Source: Elusimicrobiota bacterium
GTDB taxonomy: Bacteria > Elusimicrobiota > Elusimicrobia > UBA1565 > JACRDR01
Direction of reading: 5' to 3'
Length of the DNA stretch: 64,000 nucleotides
Assembly (NCBI GenBank): GCA_016194745.1
Contig: JACQBA010000009.1
Coordinates: forward strand, 140,058 to 204,057
In this document: in pieces, positions 41,668 to 50,211 of the stretch
How positions within the stretch are numbered: position 1 is the first letter of the stretch
Layout: each line of letters opens with the position of its first letter
Notes under the pieces: generated by a model
The model's input: only the letters and a program-made list of their open reading frames with translations
The model's database searches: none
Told to the model about the DNA's origin: nothing
Translations under genes and position numbers: made by a program

Positions 41668-43470
41668 ATGCGAATCCGCACGCAGATGGCCCTCACGCTG
41701 ACCGGGGTGGCGGCGCTTTGCTTTCTCGTCTCCTGGCTCGTCGGCCTGTTGTTCGCCCGCAATCTCGCCCTCGAGATGATCACGCAGGAGCACAAGAAGC
41801 AGATCAACGAACTGGCTTCCATCTCGGAGATGGCGCTCGATCCGGCGGTCAAGCCGTCGACCGTGCTCGCGGAGCACCTGCGCTCGATCCCGGAGGTCAC
41901 GCCGAACGTCGACTACGCCTACATCGAGACCATGGATCGCAGGATCCTTCTGCATACCGACCCGCGGTTCGACGGCCGCACGGTCGCCGAGTTCAAGTCG
42001 GGGAGGCCGGCGGGCTTGGAGTACGTCGGGGCCATCCGCAGGGAGGGGCGCACCGTCGCGACGGCGCGGCTGGGCATCCGCGATGGGTTCGGCGCGACCG
42101 TGTTCAAGGACCTCGGCGGATACCTTCTGCCGACCATCGCGGCGCTGACGGTCTGCGGCGTCCTTCTGAGCCTGGCGCTCGGCTTTGGCCTGGCGTTCGT
42201 GCTCTCGCGTCCGATCACCCGCATCGCAGGAGCCGCGCGGGACGTCGGGCGCGGGAACTTGGACGTCTCGGTGCCCGTGGTCTCCTCGAGCGAGCTCGGG
42301 GAACTGGAGCGCGACTTCAACGGGATGGTGTCGCGCCTGCGCGAGCTCGACGACTTGAAGGACGAGTTCATCGCGAGCGTCTCCCACGACCTGAGAAGCC
42401 CGATGGCCGCGATCCACACCTGCCTCGAGTTCATGCTGCGCGACGACCCGGAGCGGGACAAGATCCTCCCCCGCCACCGCCGGATCCTGACGGCGCTCAC
42501 CGAGAACGCCACGCGCCTGAGCGTGTTCGTCTCGAACGTCCTCGACGCGGCCAAGATGAAGGCCGGAAAAATGGAGTACCGCCTCGAACCGGTGGCCGTG
42601 TCTCCGGTCGTCGATAGCCTCGCCGAGCTCTACGGGTCCATCCTCAAGAACCGCGGACTCACGCTGTCGTGCGCGGTGCCCGGCACGCTCCAGCCGGTGC
42701 TCGCGGACCGGGCCCACCTGGAGCGCGTGCTGGCGAACCTCGTCTCCAACGCGATCAAGTTCACCCGCTCGGGCGGGAGGATCTCGATCGCAGCGCAGTC
42801 CCGCGCGGGCGCGATCGAGGTCACCGTCGCGGACACGGGCGTCGGCATCGAGCCGGAAGCGCTCGAGAAACTCTTCAAGCCGTTTCAGCAAGCGGACAGC
42901 GGCCGCGAGGCGAAGGACGCGCGCGGCACGGGACTGGGGCTTTTCTTGGTAAAGCGGACGATCGAATCCATGGGCGGCACGGTCGGCATCGGCTCGAAGC
43001 TGGGCGAGGGCACGCGCGTCTGGTTCTCGCTTCCCTCCGCGCAGGCCGCGGACTCCTCCCGGCGGTCCGCGCCCGCCGATCCATCCAGCCGCGGCGCGAA
43101 GATCCTGGTGATCGACGATAACGAGGCCTTCGCGGAGATGACCCGGCAGCTCCTCGAGGCGAAAGGCTACCGGGCTTCGATCACGATCGACGCGCGCACC
43201 GCCCGCCGGGACGCCGCCAGCGACTCCCCGGACCTTATCTTGATGGACATGGACCTGGGTGGAATGCGGGCCGAAAGCCTCATCCGGGACTTCAAGGCGG
43301 ACGTGGCCACCGCGGCCATTCCGATCATCTTGTGCTCCGCGACCTCCGATTTGGCCGAGGTCCAGCGCACGTTGGAAAGCGGCGCGGCGTGCTTCCTGCC
43401 CAAACCGCTGCGCTCCGGCGAGCTCGATCTTCGCATCCGTGAAGTCCTCGGAGCACGGGAGACCGCATGA
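41668..43470 (+). CDS. hybrid sensor histidine kinase with C-terminal receiver
   Basis: 600 residues. Two membrane segments (about 8-30 and 150-175) bracket a periplasmic sensor of about 115 residues. A HAMP-like linker follows (RPITRIAGAARDVGRGNLDV), then the H-box SVSHDLRSP with His240, N-box NLVSNAIKF, G1 DTGVGI and G2 GTGLGLFL. The C-terminus is a receiver (ILVIDDNE, LILMDMDLGG with Asp527, LPKPL). Full kinase, ATPase and receiver motifs are intact. The stop overlaps the response regulator start (ATGA). TATACT lies 8 bases before the ATG. Confidence 0.95.
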   Translation: MRIRTQMALTLTGVAALCFLVSWLVGLLFARNLALEMITQEHKKQINELASISEMALDPAVKPSTVLAEHLRSIPEVTPNVDYAYIETMDRRILLHTDPRFDGRTVAEFKSGRPAGLEYVGAIRREGRTVATARLGIRDGFGATVFKDLGGYLLPTIAALTVCGVLLSLALGFGLAFVLSRPITRIAGAARDVGRGNLDVSVPVVSSSELGELERDFNGMVSRLRELDDLKDEFIASVSHDLRSPMAAIHTCLEFMLRDDPERDKILPRHRRILTALTENATRLSVFVSNVLDAAKMKAGKMEYRLEPVAVSPVVDSLAELYGSILKNRGLTLSCAVPGTLQPVLADRAHLERVLANLVSNAIKFTRSGGRISIAAQSRAGAIEVTVADTGVGIEPEALEKLFKPFQQADSGREAKDARGTGLGLFLVKRTIESMGGTVGIGSKLGEGTRVWFSLPSAQAADSSRRSAPADPSSRGAKILVIDDNEAFAEMTRQLLEAKGYRASITIDARTARRDAASDSPDLILMDMDLGGMRAESLIRDFKADVATAAIPIILCSATSDLAEVQRTLESGAACFLPKPLRSGELDLRIREVLGARETA

Positions 43471-44156
43471 CTGGAAAAGCCACGATTCTTCTCGTCGACG
43501 ACGATCCCGCGATCACGGAGGTGCTCGAACCCGCCCTGACGGACGCCGGCTACACCGTGCGGACCGCGACGGACGCGAACCAAGCCTTCTCCGTCCTGGC
43601 CGAGGACATGGTCGACGTCATGGTGCTCGACATCCAGCTTCCGGGCATCTCTGGGCTCAAGCTCCTCAAGCTCATCAAGGAGGATCCCAAGACCGCCGGC
43701 GTCGCGGTGCTGATGCTGACGCTGCGCAAGTCCGAAAGCGACAAGGTGACGGGGCTCGACACGGGCGCCGACGACTACGTCGCCAAGCCCTTCTCGGTGA
43801 AGGAGGTGCTGGCCCGCGTCGGCGCCCTTATCCGGCGCTCGCGCCACGCGGGGCAGACGGCGCGCGTCCTCGAGGCGGCGGGCATCCGCATCGACTTCGA
43901 CGCGTTCGAGGTGGTGGTCGGCAAGAGGAAGGCGGATCTGCGTCCCATGGAGTTCGCGCTCCTCGCGCGCCTGATGCAGCATGCCGGGCAAGTCCTCACG
44001 TACCGTATCCTCTCGGAGGCGCTGTCGGAGGGCTCGCGCATCATCACCTCGGAGACGCTCTACGCGCACGTCAAAAACCTCCGCCAGAAGCTCGGCTCGG
44101 CCGGCGACCGCATCGAGACGATCTACGGCATCGGCTACAAGTTCAAGGGCGATTAG
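43467..44156 (+). CDS. OmpR-family response regulator
   Basis: 229 residues. Receiver domain with acidic pocket DDD, phospho-acceptor Asp55 (VMVLDIQLPG), Thr in LTLRKS and Lys in VAKPFS. The C-terminal winged helix has DLRPMEFALLARLMQHAGQVLTY and YAHVKNLRQKLG, IETIYGIGYKF, as in OmpR/PhoB DNA-binding domains. It is translationally coupled to the hybrid kinase (ATGA overlap) and is its likely partner. Targets unknown. Confidence 0.95.
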   Translation: MTGKATILLVDDDPAITEVLEPALTDAGYTVRTATDANQAFSVLAEDMVDVMVLDIQLPGISGLKLLKLIKEDPKTAGVAVLMLTLRKSESDKVTGLDTGADDYVAKPFSVKEVLARVGALIRRSRHAGQTARVLEAAGIRIDFDAFEVVVGKRKADLRPMEFALLARLMQHAGQVLTYRILSEALSEGSRIITSETLYAHVKNLRQKLGSAGDRIETIYGIGYKFKGD

Positions 44157-44227
44157 GCCCTAAGTCCCACCAATACTAGGCCCTTTCGACCCAGGTTAAG
44201 TTGGGCACTTCGCGCCACACTGTGTCG

Positions 44228-45754
44228 ATGCGGAACTGGAGGGGCCTGCTGTCGGCCGCCGCCTTGACGCTCTGGGGCGCCGCCGTCGCCGCGGCCGAGT
44301 GCGTCGAGACCGTCGATGAGACCGGCCGAAAACGCGTCGTCTGCCGTGACCCGGAGCAAAGCCTGTTCAACGCCGCCCTCGGCGCGGCCCAAAGCGTTCC
44401 CGCCTCCTCCGACAAGCTGCCGGATCTAGACGTAGCCGAGATTCGACGCAACGCGGTCCCGTTCGGCCGCCTCTCGGACAAGCCGGCCACTCTCACCGAC
44501 AAGGACCGCGTCGGCATCGAGCCCGGCCTGCTCCGGCGCGCGCTCCGGCCCGCTCCCGGCGGCGGCGAGCGCAGCGACGGGATGCACGACGAATTCAGCG
44601 CCGCGCCCGTCGACACCGACCGAGGAAGCCCCGAGCGCTCGACCGCGGACCCCGAGACCGCGGCCGCGAAGCTGGGCGGCCGCCCCGAGCGGCTCTCGCG
44701 CCGGGAAAACCAAGCTCTAGAGCAGGCGAACCGGTTCAAAGCGTCGAAGGAGCTTCCGTCGGAAGACGCGGGCCGGTTCGTCGGCGAAGACCTCGCGATT
44801 CCCGCGAGCATCCCCGACGGCGCGCGCCGCCCGGCCTCGGCGACGTACCGATACGACGCGGACGCCGCCGTGACGTCCCAGCGCGCGTCCTCCGAGAACG
44901 CCAAGCGCTTGATCGCCGAGGCGGTGGCCCTGGGGCGACGGGACCTCCCCCGCGCCATCGCGCTCGCGACGCGGGCCGTTCGCGAGGACCCGAATCTGCC
45001 CGACGCCTTGAACCAGCGTGCCAGCCTGCTCGCCATGGCCTCGCGCTACGAGGAGGCGGTGAAGGACGCGACGCGCTCCTTGGAGTTGGCGCCCGAGCGG
45101 AACCAGCCGGCGCTGGACGCGCGCGCCTTCGCCTTGGCCAAGCTCGGCCGCGCGGACGCTGCCCGCGCCGACGCGGTGCGGGCGCTCAAGCTCAATGCGA
45201 AGGACGCCTATGCCCTGCTCAATCTGGCGCTCGTCGAGGAGCTCGTAGGGCGCTACGAGGAGATGGCGCGGCTCCTCAAGGCGGCAGTGCGGCTCAACGA
45301 GCGCTTCTACGCGATGTACGTCCGCAGGGCGCAGGCGCACGCTCTGCCCGTCGATCCCTTGGCGACGATCACCAATCCGGAACTCTATGCCGACCCCGCC
45401 GCGACGGCGGAACTTGCGGCGGCCGACGCCCGGCCGGCGGCGACGCCCACGGCGCGCCGCAAGGTCGCGCTCGCGGCGCTCCTGGGAGCGGTCTCCCTGC
45501 TTCTGATTGCGGGTCTCTACCGCGACGCGATGGAGAGCGCCGCGGCCGACGCGCGCCACCGGCCTAGGCGCGTCGTCATCGCCGCCGCGGCATCCGTGGC
45601 CGTCGCCGCCGGAGGACTCTTCGTGGCCGGCCCCAAGCTCCTCTCCGTCGCGAGCGGCCTCAAGCCCGACGTCTCGACGTGGTGGCAGGCGCAAAACGTG
45701 CGCCGGCACCGCGCCGGAAGCGCGCGCGCTCCCGCCGCCGCGCTCGCCCGCTGA
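44228..45754 (+). CDS. TPR protein with C-terminal membrane segments and WW motif
   Basis: 508 residues. Signal-like N-terminus MRNWRGLLSAAALTLWGAA, then ECVETVDETGRKRVVCRD (two cysteines) and a disordered stretch. Residues about 215-365 hold about four tetratricopeptide units (AIALATRAVREDPNLPDAL, AVKDATRSLELAPERNQPAL). Two hydrophobic segments follow, the last ending in SVASGLKPDVSTWWQAQNVRR. This tail matches the motif found after the membrane segment of the proteins at 1, 920 and 4113, but here at the C-terminus. TPR domains usually bind proteins, so this may be a scaffold for the WW-motif family (inference). Confidence 0.75.
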   Translation: MRNWRGLLSAAALTLWGAAVAAAECVETVDETGRKRVVCRDPEQSLFNAALGAAQSVPASSDKLPDLDVAEIRRNAVPFGRLSDKPATLTDKDRVGIEPGLLRRALRPAPGGGERSDGMHDEFSAAPVDTDRGSPERSTADPETAAAKLGGRPERLSRRENQALEQANRFKASKELPSEDAGRFVGEDLAIPASIPDGARRPASATYRYDADAAVTSQRASSENAKRLIAEAVALGRRDLPRAIALATRAVREDPNLPDALNQRASLLAMASRYEEAVKDATRSLELAPERNQPALDARAFALAKLGRADAARADAVRALKLNAKDAYALLNLALVEELVGRYEEMARLLKAAVRLNERFYAMYVRRAQAHALPVDPLATITNPELYADPAATAELAAADARPAATPTARRKVALAALLGAVSLLLIAGLYRDAMESAAADARHRPRRVVIAAAASVAVAAGGLFVAGPKLLSVASGLKPDVSTWWQAQNVRRHRAGSARAPAAALAR

Positions 45755-45767
45755 CGGCCGGCCGCTC

Positions 45768-46691
45768 CTACTTGCGCGTCTTCTTGTGGCGCTTCTTCTG
45801 GTCGACGTAGCCGCCGGCGGGGTCGTTCGGCTGGAAGGAGTTCTCTTCGTCGAGCCCGTCCGGGTAGGAGACCATGATGTTGTAGCGCTTGACCTGCTTG
45901 TTGAACTCCCCGCCTCGCTCGTTGTATTTCCTCACCAGCGCGTTGATGACGAAGACCCGTTTGTTGCGGGCGTCCTCGAGCGCCTCCACATCGGAGTCGG
46001 AAGGCCCGCCGAAGCCGGCGACGTTGGCGAGACGGATGCGCGCGTTCAGGCGGTCGAATTGCTTGTCCATCTTGTGCAGCGCGTCGCGTTCCTGGCGCAG
46101 GTCGCGGTCCATCGACGCGAGGGCCGATTTCTCCTGGCTGAGCCAGCTGCGGAGAAATCCCTTGTCCGATTCGGTCGCGAGGATCCCCTCGAAGGCCTTC
46201 TCGTCGAGCAGGCGCTGCAGCACCGTCTGGAAGGCCGGCCCGTGCTTCGTCCGGGTGTCGCCCGAGGCGTAGAGGTGCTCGTGGATCATCTCGTGGCAGA
46301 GGGTCCGGCGCAGGGCGTGCGCGTCGCTTTTTAGGACGGGATTGACCAGAATCTGAATCCGGCGGCCGCACTTGTGCCATAAGCCCTGCACGCGCAGGCC
46401 GGCGGGACCGGGATCGCTGCCTTCGCCTAACCGAGGCTCCCACCGGATCGGGATGGTCGGAAGCCGTCCGCCGAAGTGGCGCTCGTTGACGAGTGCGTAT
46501 TCCTTCGCCAGCGCGGGATCGCTCGGCTTGTCGTAGACGTCCGAGTACCGGTCGTCGGAGCAGGCCCTAAACAGGCGCACCTTCGACACGACTCTCTTCG
46601 CCGCCGGGATGTCCTTCACCAGGAAGCGCGCGACGAACGTGCCGAAGAGGACGATGATGAGGAGCTGCAGAAGCCGGCTGTGGGCTGCCAT
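45768..46691 (-). CDS. SprT-like zinc metallopeptidase, membrane-anchored
   Basis: 307 residues. N-terminal membrane anchor (LLQLLIIVLFGTFVARFLV). The domain at about 60-155 has LCHEMIHEHL (His133, Glu134, His137) and TKHGPAF (His150), the ligand order of SprT/Spartan-like proteases. The C-terminal half is a long coiled coil (SALASMDRDLRQERDALHKM, RVFVINALVRKYN). An anchored SprT-like protein is uncommon; most are cytoplasmic. Its substrate is unknown. TAGAAT is 8 bases before the ATG. Confidence 0.8.
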   Translation of the reverse strand: MAAHSRLLQLLIIVLFGTFVARFLVKDIPAAKRVVSKVRLFRACSDDRYSDVYDKPSDPALAKEYALVNERHFGGRLPTIPIRWEPRLGEGSDPGPAGLRVQGLWHKCGRRIQILVNPVLKSDAHALRRTLCHEMIHEHLYASGDTRTKHGPAFQTVLQRLLDEKAFEGILATESDKGFLRSWLSQEKSALASMDRDLRQERDALHKMDKQFDRLNARIRLANVAGFGGPSDSDVEALEDARNKRVFVINALVRKYNERGGEFNKQVKRYNIMVSYPDGLDEENSFQPNDPAGGYVDQKKRHKKTRK

Positions 46692-46754
46692 CCGGCGCTA
46701 TTCTAGGAAATACCGTGCCCGGGGCCCAAATTTGCCAATACAGCGCTTATCGCT

Positions 46755-46814
46755 CGACGAAGGACCCAAATTTGATGAGGTGCCGGAGCGGTCAAACGGA
46801 CTGGTCTGTAAAAC
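46755..46814 (+). pseudogene. broken 5' half of a tRNA-Tyr gene with upstream flank
   Basis: Aligned without gaps to 48198-48257 (offset 1443), 50 of 60 bases match. The match covers 19 bases upstream of the intact tRNA-Tyr and its first 41 bases, up to the anticodon loop (CTGGTCTGTAAAAC). Beyond 46814 similarity stops and no 3' half can form an acceptor stem. It is a remnant, not a functional tRNA. Confidence 0.85.
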
Positions 46815-46843
46815 TCAACGACGTCAGGTACTCCTGTAATGAG

Positions 46844-47365
46844 CTATCGCGAGTAATAGCACTGTGTCGAGTAATACGTAACCGTACGCCCGCCGCTCCT
46901 GTCGGTTTTGGCGTCGGATACGCAAGGCCTCGACGGGCTGAACTTGAACTCGTTGATAAGACGCTGCTCCGCGTTCCTTCGAAATTCCGGAGCGTTGGAA
47001 GGAGAGGAGATGATATTCTCCGAAAAGGAAAATCGATCACCGCAATAGACGGATCCGACAAACGCGTCATCCCGATGCGTCCCATAAAACGTACTGACCC
47101 TGCAGTCATTGGCAGAAGTGGAGACGTTGAATGCTGGATCGAGAGTGCCCCTGTAACTCGCCAGGATGAGTTGTCCTTGATTTCCTTCGCCTAACATCAC
47201 ATCCCCTGAAAACCGTCGTTGTTGAGTCGCCATCCGGATGTTCTCGGCGCCGGCCTTAATTTCAGCGGAAAGAACGATTGTTTGTTCGAATTCGCCGACG
47301 ACAGCAGCCAGCGAGGCTGTGGACGTCAACGCCGAGACGACGATTGCGATTAGAGTGCTTTTCAT
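46844..47365 (-). CDS. secreted hypothetical protein in low-GC strip
   Basis: 173 residues; ATG 47365 is 6 bases after GGAG. Signal peptide MKSTLIAIVVSALTSTASLA. The mature part begins VVGEFEQTIVLSAEIKAGAE and contains five cysteines (NDCRV, VYCGD, RPCVS, TQCYY among them). The base composition is clearly lower in GC than neighbouring genes, and it lies inside the strip between the broken and the intact tRNA-Tyr, so it may be foreign. No family recognised. Confidence 0.6.
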   Translation of the reverse strand: MKSTLIAIVVSALTSTASLAAVVGEFEQTIVLSAEIKAGAENIRMATQQRRFSGDVMLGEGNQGQLILASYRGTLDPAFNVSTSANDCRVSTFYGTHRDDAFVGSVYCGDRFSFSENIISSPSNAPEFRRNAEQRLINEFKFSPSRPCVSDAKTDRSGGRTVTYYSTQCYYSR

Positions 47366-47668
47366 TGCGATCTCCATTTAGTCTTACGACTCACTATAGC
47401 CGTACCGGGGCGTCAAGAAGAATCCCTTAAGGTCCCAGGCAAACCTAGGAAATGGATCCAGAAACACCGTTTCCGCAGCTAATAGGCATCGGTCAATCAC
47501 TGTTCTCGTGTAGTCGAGCCGAACTATAGACAAGGCTGGGCGGACCTGATTCACTGCGAGCATGGCTCGGCATGGTGGCACGCCGAGCTGCGCAAAGGAT
47601 GCTCCTTTATGGCGATATCACGCTTGAGACGGAGGAAGAAGGTTGCGCAGGCGTTGCGCGCCCGTCGC

Positions 47669-47793
47669 ATGACTCCCGCGCAGCGCGTCGATCTGGCCAT
47701 GAATATGACGCGAACGGCACTCGCGCTCCGGCGCGCGGGCCTGACCCGTCTTGGCTTCACCGCGGCCGAGATCCGCAGCGTGGAAGGGTCCGG
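47669..47793 (+). pseudogene. truncated small partner gene of a nucleotidyltransferase module
   Basis: From ATG 47669 the frame reads MTPAQRVDLAMNMTRTALAL and RRAGLTRLGFTAAEIRS. That is the type of small helical protein (about 70 residues) found directly upstream of minimal nucleotidyltransferases in toxin-antitoxin-like pairs. It then runs into the reading region of the next remnant without a sensible end, so its 3' end has been lost. Confidence 0.5.
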
Positions 47794-48041
47794 AGCCCTA
47801 TCGCGACGGCCTCTCGCGCGCGGCTGTCGTCTCCATGGCGGGAACCAAAATTCCGGTCGTCAGCCCGGAGGACTAGATCGCCATGAAGCTTGAGGCCGGC
47901 GGCGGACAGGACGACGAGGACAGTCGCCGCCTGCTCGCCGTCTTGGCGAAGACGCTCGATGCGCGCAAACTCAGGCATGCCTGCTCACAGAGGAACGTGC
48001 TCGACCGCCTGCGCCTTTTCCAAAAATCAAGTCGCGAGTGA
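47781..48041 (+). pseudogene. C-terminal remnant of a nucleotidyltransferase (AbiEii/DUF6036-like)
   Basis: One frame reads EPYRDGLSRAAVVSMAGTKI, PVVSPED, then TAG, then IAMKLEAGGGQDDEDSRRLL and a final part ending FQKSSRE at the TGA 48039-48041. The phrase V-V-S-P-E-D-L-I-A-M-K-L-x-A-G-x-x-Q-D-x-x-D is the C-terminal signature of this nucleotidyltransferase type; the TAG replaces the usual leucine codon. The N-terminal half with the active site is absent. It is a decayed gene. Confidence 0.7.
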
Positions 48042-48216
48042 CGCTCGGGCTTCAAGGGTACGTTGACGACGTTCATCTTGTTGGAGAATCCGGCCTTGTG
48101 ACCCTGTCCCGGAAATCCGGACCATTTGACGGTTTAGGATATCGTTCGTTTGAAGTTTTGCGGAAGCCGAGCGATTTGCTAAACTAAGTGGCTCTTCCGA
48201 CGACGGACCTGATTTC

Positions 48217-48303
48217 GGTGAGGTGGCAGAGCGGTCAAATGCACTGGTCTGTAAAACCAGCGGGCTACGCCCTACATAGGTTCAAATCCTATCCTCACCA
48301 CCA
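48217..48303 (+). tRNA. tRNA-Tyr (anticodon GTA), CCA encoded
   Basis: Acceptor GGTGAGG (48217-48223) pairs with CCTCACC (48293-48299), discriminator A at 48300, and CCA at 48301-48303 is encoded. The anticodon arm CTGGT-CTGTAAA-ACCAG gives GTA. A long variable arm (GCGGGCTACGCCC) marks class II. The other two tRNA genes in the window do not encode CCA. Confidence 0.95.
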
Positions 48304-48321
48304 CTTTTCAAGTAAGAGCGC

Positions 48322-50076
48322 CTAGAGCTTGCGCGCGGCGTCGACCCAGTCGATGGCCTGGCGCCAGCGGGCCTGGATTCGCTCGCTGTTGTAGAGACCG
48401 ATATGCCCCACGTCGTCGACGCGCTTGTACTGGAGCGCCTCGGGCGTCCGGACGACCTCGCCTAGGGCGAACGTCTGGCCGCGCGCCGTGATGTCGTCCT
48501 TGGCGCCCTCGAACATGACGATGGGTACCGTGATGCGGGAAAGGTCGACGCGGACAGTCTTGCCGTCGATCCCGAGTTCGAAGACGCCCCGGTAGAGCTG
48601 GTTCTCCTTGAAGAGCTTCTCCACCGCCTCGAGGTACCACAGGGAAAGGTTGTTCACCGCGTAGAACCACGTCGCGAAGCGCTCGGCGCGCGCGACGTGC
48701 TCCTTGTCGTCGATGTTTTGCATCAAGTCCTGCCAGAACCCGAAGCGCTTGGCGTGGCCGCCATCGGCGCCGATGTTGAGGAACCCCTCGAGCTGCGACT
48801 CGCCGTCGTACACACCATCGCGTCCCATCCCGTAGACCATCCAATTGTAGAACTCGATCGGGAGCCGGCCGGCCGCGCGCGTGACGTCGTTGTCGCCGCG
48901 CGTCGCGTCGATCGGGGCGCCGGCAAGATAGAGGGCCTCCACTTTCTCGGGATACAGGGCCGCGACGATGGCCGCGAGCCAGCCGCCTTGGCATAGACCG
49001 ACGAGTTGGACTTTCCCCCCGACCGCGTCGATGCTCCGCACGACGTCCTGGACCATGTCGGCGATCATCTGCGGGTTGTCGGGCACGGCGCTCTTCCAGT
49101 CGAGCGAGAACGTGGCCCGCTTCGACGCGGCGAACGTCTGGACCACGCTCTTGCCGTCGTCGAAGTCCGCGATCGTGGAGAGATGCCCCGAGTTCGGCGG
49201 GATGATCATCGCGGGCGTCTTCTTGCGGTCGACGGGAAATCGCTTGTCCGCGGAGAAGTCCCGAAGCGCGAAGGAGGGCCGGTCCAGAACGATCCTGTTC
49301 TCGGTCGACCACTTCGGCTTGGCCGACTCGACCCGGTCGATGAAGTCGAGGACGAGCTTGAAGCGCCGCGCGTGGTCGCTCATCGGCGCCCACAGGGCGA
49401 CCCACGGCTCGAGCGGCGTCCCCGCGGCCGCGGTCTTCCAGAACTCGTGCTGCGCGACCCACCCCTCGACCATGGGCCGCACGAACATCTGCCGGCCCAG
49501 GCGCTGGAGAGCTTTCTGCTCGGCGGTCCAATGGATGAAAAAGTTGGTCCACGGCGTACGCGGCGGAAAGAACCCGAGCGGACGCTTCGCCTTGGCATAC
49601 GCGTCGCGGTCCAAGCGCAGCGCGTCGCCGTCGAACCGGCGGCGGCCGTCGTCGAAGGCGGAGAGAACGTCGGGCAGCGTCGCGGCGGGCGCGGGCGAGG
49701 CGAGGCTCTTGGCGGACCCCAAGGAGATCGCAGGACCGACGGCCGCCGACACAGACGCGGCGGCGGAGAGGCCGAAGGTGGGCGTCTGCGGGGCGGCGGC
49801 GGACAACGGTCGCGCGGCGAGCGAGAGCCCGGGCGCCGCCTGCAGGATCGTCGCCGGAGGCTGCGACAGCGAATGGGAGTCGAGGGACGGCGAGGGTCCC
49901 GCCAACGACGTGTTCGAGAGGCCCGCCGCTCCCTGATTTGCGCCTAGGGCCGCCGCGCCGGAGAAGGACCCGAGCAGAGGCGTCGTCAGGATCGGGACCC
50001 GGGCCACTTCCATCTGGCCCGAGGCGAGCGCCGCCCAGGACAGCGCCGCGGCGAGGGGTGCGAATCTGCGGAGCAT
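48322..50076 (-). CDS. exported PHB-depolymerase/PHA-synthase-like hydrolase
   Basis: 584 residues. Signal peptide (cleavage near ASG), about 110 residues of Ala/Ser/Pro low complexity, then a domain of the PHA synthase/intracellular PHB depolymerase group. The nucleophile elbow is VGLCQGGWLAA, with Cys362 instead of serine, as in PhaC and PhaZ types. The acid and base lie in FEGAKDDITARGQT and DDVGHIGLYN; these resemble the PHB depolymerase C-terminal region. Such enzymes are normally cytoplasmic, so a signal peptide is unusual. TATAAT is 8 bases before the ATG. It is divergent from the hydrolase at 50212. Confidence 0.78.
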   Translation of the reverse strand: MLRRFAPLAAALSWAALASGQMEVARVPILTTPLLGSFSGAAALGANQGAAGLSNTSLAGPSPSLDSHSLSQPPATILQAAPGLSLAARPLSAAAPQTPTFGLSAAASVSAAVGPAISLGSAKSLASPAPAATLPDVLSAFDDGRRRFDGDALRLDRDAYAKAKRPLGFFPPRTPWTNFFIHWTAEQKALQRLGRQMFVRPMVEGWVAQHEFWKTAAAGTPLEPWVALWAPMSDHARRFKLVLDFIDRVESAKPKWSTENRIVLDRPSFALRDFSADKRFPVDRKKTPAMIIPPNSGHLSTIADFDDGKSVVQTFAASKRATFSLDWKSAVPDNPQMIADMVQDVVRSIDAVGGKVQLVGLCQGGWLAAIVAALYPEKVEALYLAGAPIDATRGDNDVTRAAGRLPIEFYNWMVYGMGRDGVYDGESQLEGFLNIGADGGHAKRFGFWQDLMQNIDDKEHVARAERFATWFYAVNNLSLWYLEAVEKLFKENQLYRGVFELGIDGKTVRVDLSRITVPIVMFEGAKDDITARGQTFALGEVVRTPEALQYKRVDDVGHIGLYNSERIQARWRQAIDWVDAARKL

Positions 50077-50211
50077 CTTTCGCCATTATAGCCCCGAGGC
50101 CTCCACGCGTGATGGGTCCACGGGGCAAGCCCCCCGCCTCATTGCGCCCACTCCGCTTTGGGTCCTCCGGGAGCGCGTCGCGCGGCGGCGAAAACCGGCT
50201 ATAATGGAGCC

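Noticed and set aside
46844..47110. Plus-strand frames across the low-GC strip (for example from 46715)
   Set aside because: They start inside the broken tRNA and cover the secreted protein gene on the other strand, which has a signal peptide and SD.
48050..48216. Possible small gene between the nucleotidyltransferase remnant and tRNA-Tyr
   Set aside because: No frame with a start signal and acceptable length was seen; the stretch looks like non-coding remnant DNA.
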